Positions 21,954-34,539 of a stretch of DNA of 64,000 nucleotides are shown piece after piece (position 1 is the first letter of the stretch; each line of letters begins with the position of its first letter). This DNA is from Dactylonectria macrodidyma (lineage: Eukaryota > Ascomycota > Sordariomycetes > Hypocreales > Nectriaceae). The stretch lies in NCBI GenBank assembly GCA_020744425.1, contig JAGMUV010000007.1, positions 2,663,621 to 2,727,620 on the forward strand, written 5' to 3'. A model generated the notes under the pieces. The model was given only the letters and a program-made list of their open reading frames with translations, searched no databases and was not told the DNA's origin. A program made the translations under genes and the position numbers.

Positions 21954-24900
21954 ATGGCACCGGGGCAGCCTGAGACGAAGGCTGAACAGTCATACCTGAG
22001 TTCTGCTGTCAACTCTATCAACCCTTGGGCAACCAGTCGCAGCGCAACCCCCACTCAGACCAGTAAACCCGAGCAAGGTCAGCCGGCGGGTCCAGGGAAA
22101 CCGGACGATCATAGCATTACACATCTCTACGGCCAAAGCTTCAAGACTTACCCTTCAGACTGCCCGCCTCTCAAGGTCCAGTGGTTCCATGCTGTTGATG
22201 TTTGAATCCATCTCATCCCGATCGGAACCCGACTAACTTGGCTCTTAGCTTCCTAAGCGGAAACCCCAACTCGGCTCAGCATGCCGGTCAACTGCTAAAC
22301 CTGTGCAACCCCCAACTCAGCCCAAAAAATTCTCTCTGTTCTCAGTCTCAGATTCTAGAAGGATTGAGAACGAATATCAAGGGCTCTTAGAAGCAACAGA
22401 AGATACCCAGAACGCTAGCTCTGGGGACATTCACCTGCCATCCCGCAAAAGAGAGCCAGATGCATGCAGTTCAGGCTCTAGATCACCTTTCGCCGCTCCT
22501 GCTTCGAGCAATACGGCACATGTGCCAGTGAATGAAGACTTCCTGTTTGATGTTGATATTGGAGCCCGGGAATTAGCTCCAGTGTACTGGCTTGGACCCG
22601 TCTATGAAGGTGTGTGTCACAATACCTGTATGCACACCCCTTGAGCTGACACCATTTAGTCCGCCGTGGAACCTGGTTCTATCAGGATGGATCGAACCTT
22701 CGCTCTTGTGAAGAGAATCTTGCCGCACAGCTCGAAGAGGTGAGCGTCTGCTCGTCTACCATTGATTTAATCTAACTGAGGTGGGAAGGGGTATCTCAAG
22801 ATGAAGCCGTGGCTGTACCCTAGTAATGAGGGAGACCCTCTATCTACGGAAACAATAACTAATGGATGTATAGTACGAGATCGCAGCCCATCTAGAGGGA
22901 AAAAAGACATTACACCGAAAATATCGCGGGAAGACCTCAGGACAGCAGATACTTCAGCGTCAGCTGTCGCATTCAATCCAATCACCCCATCGAGCAAACC
23001 GCCTCAACCTCAGTCCTCGTCGCAACTCCAGACTTACCGACTATTCGGGACTCACATGAATAGTGTTGTCACTTATCAAGACTCGAACACAGCGTGGCTA
23101 ACATCCGACAGTATGCTTTCTTGGGTAACATCTTCCGTTTATGAGAGATTTGCCGGCGGAGGCTACATGGGCGGACTGAAGTTAATCCGAGGATATTCTG
23201 AGCCGAGCAAGAACAAGGAAAAGGAAAAGGAAAAGGACAACGATGACGAGGTTTCTTTGACCAAAGCTGAGGACATCCTTGGCCTCGATGAAAGGCAGCA
23301 TGTGAAGTTGAAACGCAGATCTGCACCGCCGACGACTCGAGCGTCCCATGAAGAAGCCTCACAGGCTCGCCAGTCACGAACAAGTGACGATAATTACCGA
23401 GAGTTTAAGCTTCAGCGACAGCTTTCGTCCCTCATCGAAAGCGATGGTATGAGTAAAGCTAAGACGGAAGAAGAAATACGAAGACGTGAAGAGCAGGAAA
23501 TACAAGACGACTACAATGCCCAAGCAGGCGAGACACAAGGCCGAGAAATAGAACATCTTGTGTTAGTCACGCACGGCATTGGCCAGCTGCTAAGCCTTCG
23601 GTATGTTGATCGCTCACCTTTACTTCGATTTCGGACTGAAAGGTATCTAGGATGGAAAGCGTGAACTTCGTTCACGATGTCAACGTCCTACGTAAAACAA
23701 CCAAGTCCGTCTATGCAAACTCGGCGGACCTGAAGGCCTTGAATTCCGAGCTGGGCACTGGTCCAGGCAATTGTCGAGTCCAGGTCTTGCCTGTTTGTTG
23801 GAGACATCTATTAGACTTTCCTAAGAAAAGAGAGAAAAGGGGAGAGCACGACTTGGGGGAGGTTGTTGGAGATGAGGACGACTGTAAGTGCCTTGAACTC
23901 GGCCTGGAAGTACTAAGTTGTCATGTAATTGACGTTCAAGCAGACCCTTCGTTAGAAGATATCACTATTGAGGGGGTAGGATTTGCTCGATCTCTCATAT
24001 CGGACTTGGCACTAGATGTCTTACTCTACCAAAGCTCCTATCGTGAGAAAATTTCGGAAATTGTACTCAAGGAGTGCAACAGGATTTACCAGCTCTTCAA
24101 GCAGAGAAATCCCGAGTTTGAAGGCAAGGTCCATCTTCTGGGCCACTCCTTGGGCTCTGCTATCCTTTTTGATGTGCTTTGCCAGCAAAAGGAACGCATG
24201 GAAGAACAGAAGAAACCATTGCGTTTCTGGACGCCCCACGGGCGACATGAAGCATCTACGAAAGACACGGCAGATGTTGCGGAGCTGCAACTTGACTTTG
24301 ATGTCGCGGATTTCTTCTGCCTAGGTTCTCCCATAGGACTGTTCCAAATGCTCAAAGGCCGGTACGATCCTTGCCCTCCAATCATCTCATTAATCCGCGT
24401 ATGCGTTCTAACATCGGCGATCAGGACTATTGTTGCACGGCAACCCCTTCAAGCAGCCCGGCTTGAGGGGCAATTGGGCGCGGAAGCTATTGACGATACG
24501 TTTCGTTCGACTACTCTTGCTGCGGGAGATAGCCAATTTTTTCCAGAAACAGGGTTTTCCATGTCGATATCTTCTCCAAAAGTCGGGCAACTATTCAACA
24601 TCTTCCATCCATCAGACCCCATAAGCTACCGCCTAGAGCCACTGATCTCTCCGTCCATGTCAACATTGAAACCGCAATTACTACCCTACACTAAAAAAAG
24701 CATCTTTGGTAATGTAGCGCCGCAAGGCTTAACAGGCATCGGGGCCAAGGTCGGACAGAGCGTCAGCGGATTATGGTCAAGTTTAAGTGCTGGCATTGCT
24801 AGCAATCTACTGAATCGAAGTCTAGGACTTAGCAGCGATGAAGTTGCTCGAATCACCGCCAACGCTGCAAAAGGTGATGCGCCAGGTCCAGCGAACCCCG

Positions 24901-25384
24901 CCGGCGATGCAGCCGATGTTTCCATGATGGGGGAGAGGACAGATGCTCGAAAACAACAGCTAGCAGATTCCGCGACTTTTGATGCAGATTCTACAGCTAG
25001 TGGGCACAGCCCGACGCTGATAGATGACGACCTGGAGACACTATTCTCCAATTTCCAAAAGAGGCGGGCGGAATTGGGCACCGACAACGAGATGCCGAGC
25101 ATACAGGAGGAAGACCGCAAGGCCCGGAAATTGCGCAAGGAAGAGAGTAAAGTCCGGGCCTTAAATCGCAATGGACGGGTGGACTATAGTATCCAAGAGT
25201 GAGTCGGACATAAGTTGTGCTTGGGACAAGCTGATGGGTCTAACGTGGCGTCAGAAGCGTTCTCGACTTCAACCCGATCAACACGATCGCATCACACATG
25301 GGGTACTGGGCAGATGAGGATGTCAACCACTTCATGCTCTCTCAGTTGTTATCCTACCGGCCGGTCGTGGAGAGGAAAAATTAA
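21954..25384 (+). CDS. DDHD-domain phospholipase (PA-preferring phospholipase A1 family)
   Basis: Homologous to yeast YOR022C and animal DDHD1/2, which hydrolyse phosphatidic acid and other phospholipids on internal membranes. Exons: 21954-22199, 22249-22609, 22660-22739, 22789-23600, 23651-23883, 23944-24361, 24425-25198, 25255-25384. Sum 3054 nt, 1017 aa, all in phase. The ATG at 21954 has an ACCATGGC context. Seen: family N-terminal motifs PVYWLGPVYE and VRRGTWFY; an acidic/basic linker; VLVTHGIGQ; the lipase nucleophile elbow GHSLGS (Ser646); FFCLGSPIGLFQMLKG; then the DDHD domain with IFHPSDPISYRLEPLI (Asp781) and a C-terminal YWADEDVNHFML (His1000). No signal peptide or clear membrane span. 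Introns 23884-23943 and 24362-24424 are multiples of three without stops and are easily missed. Confidence 0.93.
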
Positions 25385-26586
25385 AGGGGCGGCAGTCTGG
25401 AATATTCCAAAGGAACACCAAGGTCTGGCAGTACGAGGTCGTAAACTGTGGAGCTATGAGAGGCTGCGGGAAGTACTCAGTTGTCTCATAGCCATTCTAA
25501 ATACGGCATGTGAATTACCACAAACTTCGCGAGGTCGGCACAGTCCCCTCAAACACGTTGTCCAGGAAGCCCTGGTGCAGCCTCATTCTTGCTCAAGTTC
25601 GCAATACAGCGTCGCCAAACGCTCTCAGTATCAAGTTTGCGTTCTTCTTTTCTTTAAATATATGTCGGTTGATATTTCCTTGTCGACTCTGGAATTTTTG
25701 TTATCTAAGATGAGTTTGGTCTTTACAAAGCGCTGACACCCATGTTGTGATCGCGAACGGAGTTTTGAGTCCCAACTGCCGTCCGTGGTGTCAAATCCAC
25801 CTAGCCAAATCGCGCCAAAAGCCATTACAACAGCTTGAGCACCGTGAAATAACTGAAAGAGTTATCTAATATCAACTCATAATCTGTTGATAATATCTGT
25901 CTTTAGTACCTCCCTTTGCCTCCATCGTTGGCCAGGTTTCAAGAGATCATCTTGTTGAGGCTGGCTGCCATGTGGTGCCGGCGATTCGGGGATCACCGTA
26001 CAAAATATAGTAATGAATACCACTACCGCACATTAGGCTACCTACCTACACAGATAAGCAGAGACTTAGCTAGGTAAATACTATAAGCAGTTGGCAGCGC
26101 ATTCGTACCCTACCCATGTGAGGAACCCTCGAAAGCTGCTCATCCGAATTTAACATTCCTCGACACAGGGAGCACAATGGTGGGGCACGAGTTCGACTCA
26201 TAAAGCCAAATGGCCCACCACCCCCACATCTTCCATTGACCACCCCAGAGGTGACTCGCGCCGCTGAGAAGGTGGAAATTTTGCGACTCGCTCCCAGATC
26301 GCGCATCAAAAGCCTTCCATCACATCTTCCGTCCGTCACCCGTCACCCGTCACCCGTCGCCTGAGTCGCCTGAGTCCCTGGCCATGTCAATCACCCCCGC
26401 ATCCCAATTATCACTCCAAGCACGTTTCCCCATGCGCGTTTTGTGATCAAGGCCCCCGCATGCCAGCTCGTATACTCGTACAGGTCCTCTCTGTTTGACC
26501 CAACTATCCCACCTCCGTCCTTCTAGAACCAGTCAAGCCCTTTTCCACCTCGTTCGCCACCTCGGCTACGAGAGACTCCTTCGACG
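25385..26586. promoter_or_regulatory. Spacer: DDHD 3' UTR and RPC1 promoter
   Basis: 1.2 kb without a convincing gene. ACCTACCTACAC at 26040-26050 repeats the island's recurrent motif. From about 26270 the sequence is pyrimidine-rich, typical of fungal promoters and 5' UTRs, and contains the tandem repeat listed separately. Open frames here are short and lack any recognisable domain. Confidence 0.5.
26334..26376. repeat. Tandem CGTCACC repeat upstream of RPC1
   Basis: Three perfect 7-bp copies (26334-26354), a variant CGTCGCC, then two copies of GCCTGAGTC. They lie about 210-250 bp before the start codon. CGTCA is the core of CRE/bZIP-type sites, so regulation is possible; slippage alone would also explain it. 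Confidence 0.75.
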
Positions 26587-29500
26587 ATGGCTGTGGCTGC
26601 GTCAACAGACAGCCCAGTCAAGCAGCAACTTGTGGACAAACTACCAAAACGCTTCAAGGGCATCAAGTTTGGTATTCAGTAAGAACCCGCCGTCGAAGAT
26701 TCCCCTTCCTTCCCGTGCTTCTCTAAATGCCGGCTCTCGCTCTCAGGTCAAATCAAGATATCGCAAACCAAGCCGTGCTCGAGGTCTCCGATCGCCTGCT
26801 CTACGACATTGAGAACAACCGTGCTCCATACCGCCATGGCCCCCTCGATTCGCGACTGGTGGGTGTCCAATGTTTCGCCGCCTACTTACGATTCTAATCC
26901 ATCCTCTGTGCTTCTAGGGCACCTCAAGCAAGATTGGCAAATGCACCACCTGCCAAGAATCCCTCCAGAACTGCAATGGCCACTTCGGTCATGTCCGACT
27001 CCCCTTGCCAGCCTTCCACATCGGTTACCTTCGCTTTATAATGTCCATCCTTCAGGAAATCTGCAAGGTACTCTCTATAAGGAAGACGATTCCGAAAATT
27101 ACGGTCTGCTAAAACAGGTGTAGGATTGCGGCCGAGTGTTACTTGAGGAACCTGAGCGACGGCAGTTCCTCAAGGAGCTTAGACGACCATTTTTGGACAA
27201 CCTTCGTCGTACCCAAATCTGCAAGAAAATCAACGAACAATGTCGGAAGATCAAGACATGCCCTTACTGCGGCTCAGTCAACGGCCAAATCCGCAAAATA
27301 GGTGTCCTCAAACTGGCACACGACAAGTTTTCATTCTTTAACAAATCAACTTCTGCCAAAAAGGTCCCCCCAGAGAGCAAGGTTAAATTCGACAACTCCT
27401 TCACTGAGGCCAGGCGCGAAAACCCCGAGCTGGAGAAACATTTACGAAAAGCTATGGAGGATCTCAATCCTCTGCGAGTTCTAAATCTCTTCAAGATGAT
27501 CAGTCCAACTGATTGCGAATTACTCGGCCTTGATCCCACCGAGGGGCGCCCGGAAATGTTCATATGGCAATTTTTGCCTGCCCCCCCTGTCTGCATCCGA
27601 CCTTCAGTTGCCCAGGACAATGCCAGCAACGAAGATGATATCACCACCAAGCTTGCCGACATCGTGTGGGTCAGTGGCATGATCCGATCTGCTCTGCAGA
27701 AAGGTTCTCCTGTCCAAACTATCATGGAGCAATGGGAATATTTGCAAACCCAGATTGCTATGTACGTCAACAGTGATGTCCCCGGCCTTCAGCAACCCGG
27801 ATTCGGTAAGGCAACGAGAGGCTTCTGTCAACGACTCAAGGGAAAGCAGGGGCGCTTTCGTGGCAACCTATCTGGTAAGCGTGTCGACTTCTCCGGTCGA
27901 ACTGTCATCTCCCCCGATCCCAACCTTGGTATCGATCAGGTCGCTATTCCTCAGCTAGTTGCCAAGAATCTTACATACCCTGAAAGAGTTCAGCGCCACA
28001 ACATTGAGAAGTTGCGCCAATGCGTAAAGAATGGCCCAGATGTCTGGCCTGGGGCTCAACAAGTCATCAAAAAGGATGAAGGAGGCTACAAAATATCTCT
28101 GAAATTCGGAAACAGAGACTTAGTTGCCCGCGACCTCACCCCAGGCGATGTTGTTGAGCGCCACCTAGAGGATAACGACGTTGTTCTCTTCAACCGTCAG
28201 CCGTCTCTCCACAAACTCAGTATCATGAGCCATCTCGTAAAGGTACGGCCGTGGAGAACTTTCAGGCTTAACGAATGTGTTTGCGGACCCTACAACGCAG
28301 ACTTTGATGGGGACGAAATGAATCTCCATGTTCCTCAAACGGAAGAGGCTCGTGCCGAGGCCATCAATCTGATGGGCATCAAGCACAATCTGGCGACGCC
28401 TAAGAATGGCGAACCTATCATCGCAGCAACCCAGGACTTCATTACCGCAGCTTTTTTGCTGAGTAGCAAGGACAGATTCTTCGACCGCAAGACGTTTACC
28501 TACATGTGTATGCACATGATGGACGGTAAAACACATCTGGACATGCCTCCCCCAGCCATCATCGCGCCAGAGGCATTGTGGACTGGAAAACAGCTCTTTA
28601 GCATGCTCATGAGACCCAATAAGGAATCGCCGGTCAAGGTCAACTTAGATGCCAAATGTCGAGCCTACAAAGCTCGACCGGGTCAATTTCCTGATATGGA
28701 TCCCAATGACGGATGGCTTGTTGTCCGCAACTCGGAGGTCCTTTGTGGCCGTATGGACAAGTCTACAGTGGGATCGGGCAAGAAAGACTCGATCTTTTAT
28801 GTCATTCTTCGCGATTTTGGCCCGGATCAGGCTGTCATCGCCATGAATAGGCTTGCGAAATTGTGCGCCAGGCAGCTCACTAATCGGGGATTTTCAATCG
28901 GTGTTGGTGATGTTTTCCCAACTGAGGAGCTCAAGGAAGAAAAGGAGAATCTGGTTTCTGTGGCATATAAGCAATCCGATGACCTGATCGAGACGTTCAA
29001 ACAAGGCAAACTCGAAAAGGCCCCTGGTTGCAATATGGAACAGACCTTGGAGAACTCAATCTCAGGAATTCTCAGCAAGGTTCGACAGCAAGCCGGCTCT
29101 TACTGTATTGATACTTTGAGTCGGAACAACGCCCCTCTCATCATGGCGCAGTCCGGTTCCAAGGGCTCCGACATCAACGTCGCCCAGATGGTTGCTTTGG
29201 TCGGGCAGCAAATCATTGGCGGATCGCGCGTACCTGACGGTTTCCAAGACCGCAGCTTACCCCATTTTCACAAAAACGCCAGGCAACCCCCTTCCAAGGG
29301 TTTCGTCAAGAATAGCTTTTACTCCGGTCTGTTCCCCACGGAATTCATATTTCACGCCATGTCTGGTCGTGAGGGTTTAGTTGATACGGCAGTCAAGACT
29401 GCAGAAACGGGTTACATGTCTCGGCGGTTGATGAAATCTCTAGAAGATCTCTCGACTCAGTACGATGACACGGTGCGAACGTCCGGAGGCGGAATTGTCC

Positions 29501-31122
29501 AATTTCAGTTCGGTGCAGACAAGCTAGACCCAGTCGACATGGAAGGCTCTGCTAAACCGGTCCACTTCCAACGGACCTGGACACACGCCGAGAGCCTCAC
29601 GTGGGACAATAACGAAGCGTCCATGACACCAGATGAAATTAGATCGTTCTGCAACTCAGTCCTTGAGACCGAACGGCGCCGGTTTGTGAGACGTGGACTC
29701 CTACATAATGAGCTCCTGGACTACGAGGACGGCAGTGACTATGGTATCGATGAGCATGAGAGTGCAAGGAAGTTCCTCGAAACCATTAAGAGTCATGTGG
29801 AAGACCTGGCGTCAAAACTGGAGCGTGTGCGGAAGCTCGCTGGTTTTCAAGGAGACGTGATGGTTAGACCTACCGCCCAAGACCATGCTGACCGCACCGC
29901 CAAGGTTTCCGTCTCTACTCTCGGCCTTTTCATCAAACTTTGTCTCGAGAAGTACAAGAAGGCCCACGTTGAGCCTGGACACGCCGTGGGTGCTGTTGGC
30001 GCTCATTCTATTGGAGAGCCAGGCACCCAGATGACTCTCAAGACTTTCCATTTTGCTGGTGTTGCGGGTATGAGCATCACACAAGGTGTCCCTCGTATCA
30101 AAGAAATCATCAATGCTTCTAAGGCCATTAGCACGCCTGTCATCAAATGCCCGCTCCTCAACGACCAGCAAATCGAGGCCGCAAGGGTAGTCAAAGGACG
30201 GATTGAGAAGACATTCGTGTCCGACGTCTTGCGGTTCGTCGAGGATGAATGGCGTACGACCGAGGGCAATGTTGTTCTCCAAATTGACTCAGACGCTCTC
30301 TCAGACATGCATCTGGGCATTGGCCCATATGATATTGCCGAAGCTATCTGCAAGCAACGGAAGCTAAAGATTCAACGGGAAGATCTGTCTATCGATGGGG
30401 AGAGAATCGTGGTCCGCGTAAGGGACATCAGCGATACAACGGCCAAAAGGGCTACCACAAGAAGCAAGTCTTCTGCGGAAGAGAGCGGCGATATGTTATT
30501 GAGAGCAAACTTTCTTCGACGAGCTCTTCCCTCTGTCCCCATATCGGGTTACCCAGAGGCAACCCGAGCAATTATCCAGACGTCCGAACAAGGCACCCAC
30601 ATGGTCCTTGTCGAAGGCTACGGACTGCGAGAATGTATGACTACAGAGGGCGTCATTGGCACAAAGGCCCGAACAAACAGTGTAATGGAATGCCGGGATG
30701 TCCTCGGTATCGAAGCGGCGCGAACCACCATCGCTGATGAGATTGGCGAGGTAATGGGCGACATGGGTATCGATCCGCGACACATGCAGCTCCTAGCAGA
30801 CGTGATGACGTACAAGGGAGAAGTGCTCGGGATCACGCGCTTCGGCTTGTCTAAGATGAGGGACAGTGTCCTCCAACTAGCTTCGTTTGAGAAGACCCCA
30901 GATCACCTCTTCGAGGCTGCTGCTGGCATGAAGACGGACCAAATCGAAGGCGTCAGTGAGTGCATCATTATGGGTCAAACAATGACGGTAGGAACAGGTG
31001 CCTTCCAGGTTGTCCGCCGACTCGGCATACATCAAAGAGATCTTAAGCAGCGGCCAACCGCTTTCGAGGATGCGTGGGCCGCTGAGTTGACGATGAAACG
31101 AAAGGCCCGTCGGAGGTTGTAA
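26587..31122 (+). CDS. RPC1: RNA polymerase III largest subunit (C160)
   Basis: Catalytic subunit that makes tRNA, 5S and other small RNAs in the nucleus. Exons 26587-26678, 26747-26858, 26918-27067, 27124-31122; 4353 nt, 1450 aa, close to the yeast subunit. Seen: clamp zinc site C77-x2-C80-x6-C87-x2-H90; second site C117/C120 with C164/C167; lid/rudder region RGNLSGKRVDFSGRT; Mg-binding NADFDGD at residues 509-515; trigger-loop region GAHSIGEPGTQMTLKTFHFAG. Pol III identity rests on MSITQGVPRIKEIINASK and on the C-terminal MTYKGEVLGITRFGLSKM...SFEKTPDHLFEAA. There is no heptad CTD, which excludes Pol II. All active-site residues are intact. Confidence 0.97.
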
Positions 31123-31605
31123 CTTGCAAAGGGCGGTGACAGGGCGATAGAAACTCCGTTCTATCCATAGTTTATCAGAGATACCATGCCAAGCTACCTC
31201 AACGTTATCTCCATCGTAACTCTAAGCACATTGTGTTCCTTCTCTCAGGGCGTAACTAAAACCGGCAGCCACTTTCCAGGTTAATGCGAAGATAAATGGC
31301 CACTCCACTTTCCCACATATGCCTCATACCTTGAGGGACTATGGGAAAGTTGGTCATTGTGTTTCTCGTGTCCTGCGTTTAAAATGACGAGGGCTTAGAC
31401 GGAACAAAGACCGAAGATCCGAGTGGCGCTGTGTGATGAAGTCATTGCTCACCTTGAGTAAGCACACCTCTCCACACGTGACTTGTACAATGCAGATTAG
31501 CGAACTTTGTCTGCCTACCACCGAAGGTAAATACCTACTTAGTCAAACTCGTGAACATTAAACCACCAAGACTTTCTTTCCAATAAGCGGCGGTGAATTG
31601 ACATC
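31123..31605. other. Spacer between RPC1 and the SRAP gene
   Basis: 483 bp in normal composition, holding the RPC1 3' UTR and the promoter and 5' UTR of the next gene. No gene, RNA or clear element recognised. Confidence 0.6.
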
Positions 31606-32822
31606 ATGTGCGGCCGGTACGCTTTGGCTCTGGTAAGTGGATATGGGCTTCTCAAACCATCCGGTTATTCATCATCGCACGCAGCGGCCGTCTCAGGTTC
31701 GTCAGATGCTAGAGGATGACGACATGTCTGTCGAATATGCCCCAGAAGATGAAGGCGACGAAGCACCACGACAAAGCTACAACTTTGCGCCTGGGTATCA
31801 TGGCATGGTCTATCGCGCGGACACGCCCGATTGGGGATGTGGACCTCAACACAATGCTCGAGTCGCGAGGAGCGTAGAACGCACGGAATCGAGCGCCACA
31901 AGCCTGGATGTTGTCAAGTACAAGCTCCAGTCAATGAAATGGGGCTTGATCCCTTTTTGGACCAAGCAAAATCCAGAGTACAGCAAAATCATGAAGACAA
32001 TCAACTGCAGGGATGACTCTTTGAGCACGCCAGGAGGGATGTGGGGATCCATGAAGGCTCGGAAGCGATGCGTCATCATAGCCCAAGGATTTTATGAGTG
32101 GCTTAAAATCAACTCGAAGGAAAAGATGCCGCACTTTGTCAAGAGAGAGGATGGCCATCTCATGTACTTTGCCGGATTATGGGATTGCGTGCTGTACGAA
32201 GGTGAGGAGTGTCTACCCATCGAGGGAAAGCTGACCCTTACGCCCGGCAGGTTCAGAAAGCAAGGATTACACATACACCATCATCACCACTGATTCCAAT
32301 GCACAGTTGAAGTTTCTTCACAACCGGATGCCGGTGATCTTGGAGCCAGGATCCGAAGATCTGAGGAAGTGGTTAGATCCCTCGCGCCATGAATGGTCTC
32401 AAGAGCTCCAGTCCTTATTAAGGCCATTCGGTGGAAAGCTGAAGGTCTTCCCTGTCAGTAAAGAGGTGGGGAAAGTCGGCAATAATTCACCATCGCTAAT
32501 AATCCCCCTGGACAGCGAGGAGAATAAGTCTAATATTGCGAGCATATTTGCTAATGTCTTAAAGAAGACTGAAGTTAATCGCAAACATGCGAGAGACAGT
32601 GGTGAGGCAGACACCACAGAGACCTTGCCTAAATCAGGAGTCAGTTCCTGCATTGAACGAGCTGAGACAGTAGCTGAGAGGCCATCAGTCTATAAAAGGA
32701 CGAAGCATTCAATAGTGAAAACTAGTGGAAAGAGGAAAAGGCAGGAAGCAAAGAAACAGGATGTTAAAGAGGAAAAGATAGCTAAAACTGAGCAAATTAC
32801 ATACTTTTTTAAAAGAATTTAA
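31606..32822 (+). CDS. SRAP-domain protein (HMCES/YedK, abasic-site DNA-protein cross-linker)
   Basis: Protects abasic sites in single-stranded DNA at replication forks by covalent attachment through Cys2. Exons 31606-31632, 31685-32201, 32251-32822; 371 aa. Catalytic set present: Met-Cys2-Gly-Arg at the start (Cys exposed after Met removal), Asn42 in YNFAPG, Glu147 in GFYEW, His205 in LHNRMPVIL. Family motifs MKWGLIPFW and AGLWDCV are also seen. The SRAP domain ends near residue 240. A basic, Lys-rich tail follows and ends ITYFFKRI, resembling a PCNA-binding PIP box but without the leading Gln. Skipping intron 32202-32250 gives a false tail ending in HHHHH. The tail lies at the edge of the AT block and has more A/T than the rest. 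Confidence 0.94.
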
Positions 32823-32862
32823 TAAAATATAATATATTTAAATTAAGGTCCTTATTAATATT

Positions 32863-33450
32863 AAGGTTATAGTCCTTAGTAGTGTATACTTAGAAGAGAG
32901 CTAGATATTAAATAGTTAAAAAAAACCTTAATAATAAATAATAGTATAAAGGCTTAAAATCTGAGTCTAAAGTAATAATAACTTAGAATAATTAGATTTT
33001 TTATTATATTAAAATATAAGTTTTATTATTCTATTTAACTTTTTAAAAATATTAAATAATTAAAAAACCTAAATAAAAAAGCTAGATATTAAAAAGTAAA
33101 ATTATTATATAATAAAAGCTTTATAAAGACTTTTATTATATTTTAAGCTTATTATAATTTAAAATTATAATTTAACTTATTAGAATTTTAAATTAGAATT
33201 TAATTTATTAAAAATTAATTTTATAATTTAATTAATTTATAATAAATATTATAATATTATATATTTTATATTTTTAATAACTTAAGTTTAAATAATTATT
33301 ATACTCATTTTATATATAATTTAAATATTAAATTTTATAAGAATATAAAAATCTTTAATAAGCTAAAGGCTATAATATTAAAATATAATTTTAATAAAAT
33401 TAAAAGTATTAAAATTTAATAGCTTTTTAATAATATTATAAATAAGTAAG
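32863..33450 (+). repeat. Family R repeat, type B, right part lost
   Basis: Begins TTAAGGTTATAGTCCTTAG 40 bp after the SRAP stop, and is recognisable through the type B interior to about 33450, heavily decayed. The normal GCGGTTTTAATAG end is not seen. Confidence 0.75.
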
Positions 33451-33596
33451 GACTACGTTTTTATTAATAAAAATAATATATTTATAATTAAATTATTTAC
33501 TTTAAAAATTAAATTAAATAATTAAAACTTTATATATAATTTATAGAATTAAATTACTAAGTACTATTTATTAAAGTAAAAGAATTATAATAAGTA

Positions 33597-34021
33597 ACGT
33601 GTATAATAAGCGAGTAGGACAAATAAGCGAGCGTGATACTTATACTATATAGCTAAAAGTATAAACTTTAAAATTTCTAAAATAGGCTATAAAGCTCTAC
33701 AATTTTTAGGAAATTAATTTTAGATATATAATTAAAAAGTTAATAAGCTAGTCTTTTTTTTATATTTTTAAAAAAAATTATTACGCTAATTATAAATAAA
33801 AATAGCAAAAACACAGTGCGAATTTAATACTGCTAGCACTATATGTATAAATAATCTAAAGAAATTCATAAAAATAAGATATATTATAAATAAGTAAAAG
33901 CTAAATTTTTAGCTATTTTAGGCTTAGTTTGAATTTCTAATAAATATTTAAAAATCGTGATTTAAGGTGAAAATCAGAGTGTTACGCTCGCTTGTTTGTC
34001 CCACTTGCATATTATATATGT
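33597..34021 (+). mobile_element. TA-flanked MITE, copy b, 425 bp
   Basis: Ends ACGTGTATAATAAGCGAG and (reverse complement of the right end) ACATATATAATATGCAAG; TIRs match for about 45 bp. Flanking TA at 33595-33596 and 34022-34023. One of the least decayed copies, with many intact CpG and CpA in the TIRs. Confidence 0.88.
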
Positions 34022-34539
34022 TATTAATAATTATTAATTCTTATATTATACTAATTCTTTTTATAAAATATTAAAGATATTACTTATAATATTATATGAA
34101 AATTAATAGAAATCTTATTAAAAATAGCTTTTATAAAAGCATTTTTAATATAGTTTAAATCTTGTAAATAAAATTTAATAATTATAAAAGAAATAAAATC
34201 TTAAGCTTAAAGTCTTTTAAATCCTTAAAAAGTTAGAAAGAAGTTAAATAAGATAAAATAGTTAGAAATTAGTAAAATATTTTAAAAGTATACTAAGTAA
34301 TACTTATAGTTCAGCCTTCTATTACTTACTCTACTCTTAAGAGAGGGTTACTAACTTATAAAAAGTGCTTTTAATTTATAAAAAAACAGTACTTTAACTA
34401 TAGCTAATTTATTAAAGCTAAGATATCACTTTATTATAAAGGTAACTGTAATAATTTTAACTAAAGCGGAAATTATATATTTAAAAAGAATAATAACTTA
34501 TAATTTAATAACTTAATCTTCTTTTTCTTTTAGTATTAT

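Noticed and set aside
25215..25736. 173-codon ORF after the DDHD exon 7
   Set aside because: Its first part overlaps the real last exon (25255-25384) in a different frame; the rest has no recognisable features.
31637..32293. Single-exon SRAP ORF ending in a His-rich tail
   Set aside because: The tail arises from reading through intron 32202-32250. Splicing restores SESKDYTYTIITTDSN, the normal SRAP continuation.
1..32822. Biosynthetic or defence gene cluster
   Set aside because: The six genes are unrelated housekeeping or unknown functions with separate promoters on both strands; nothing links them.
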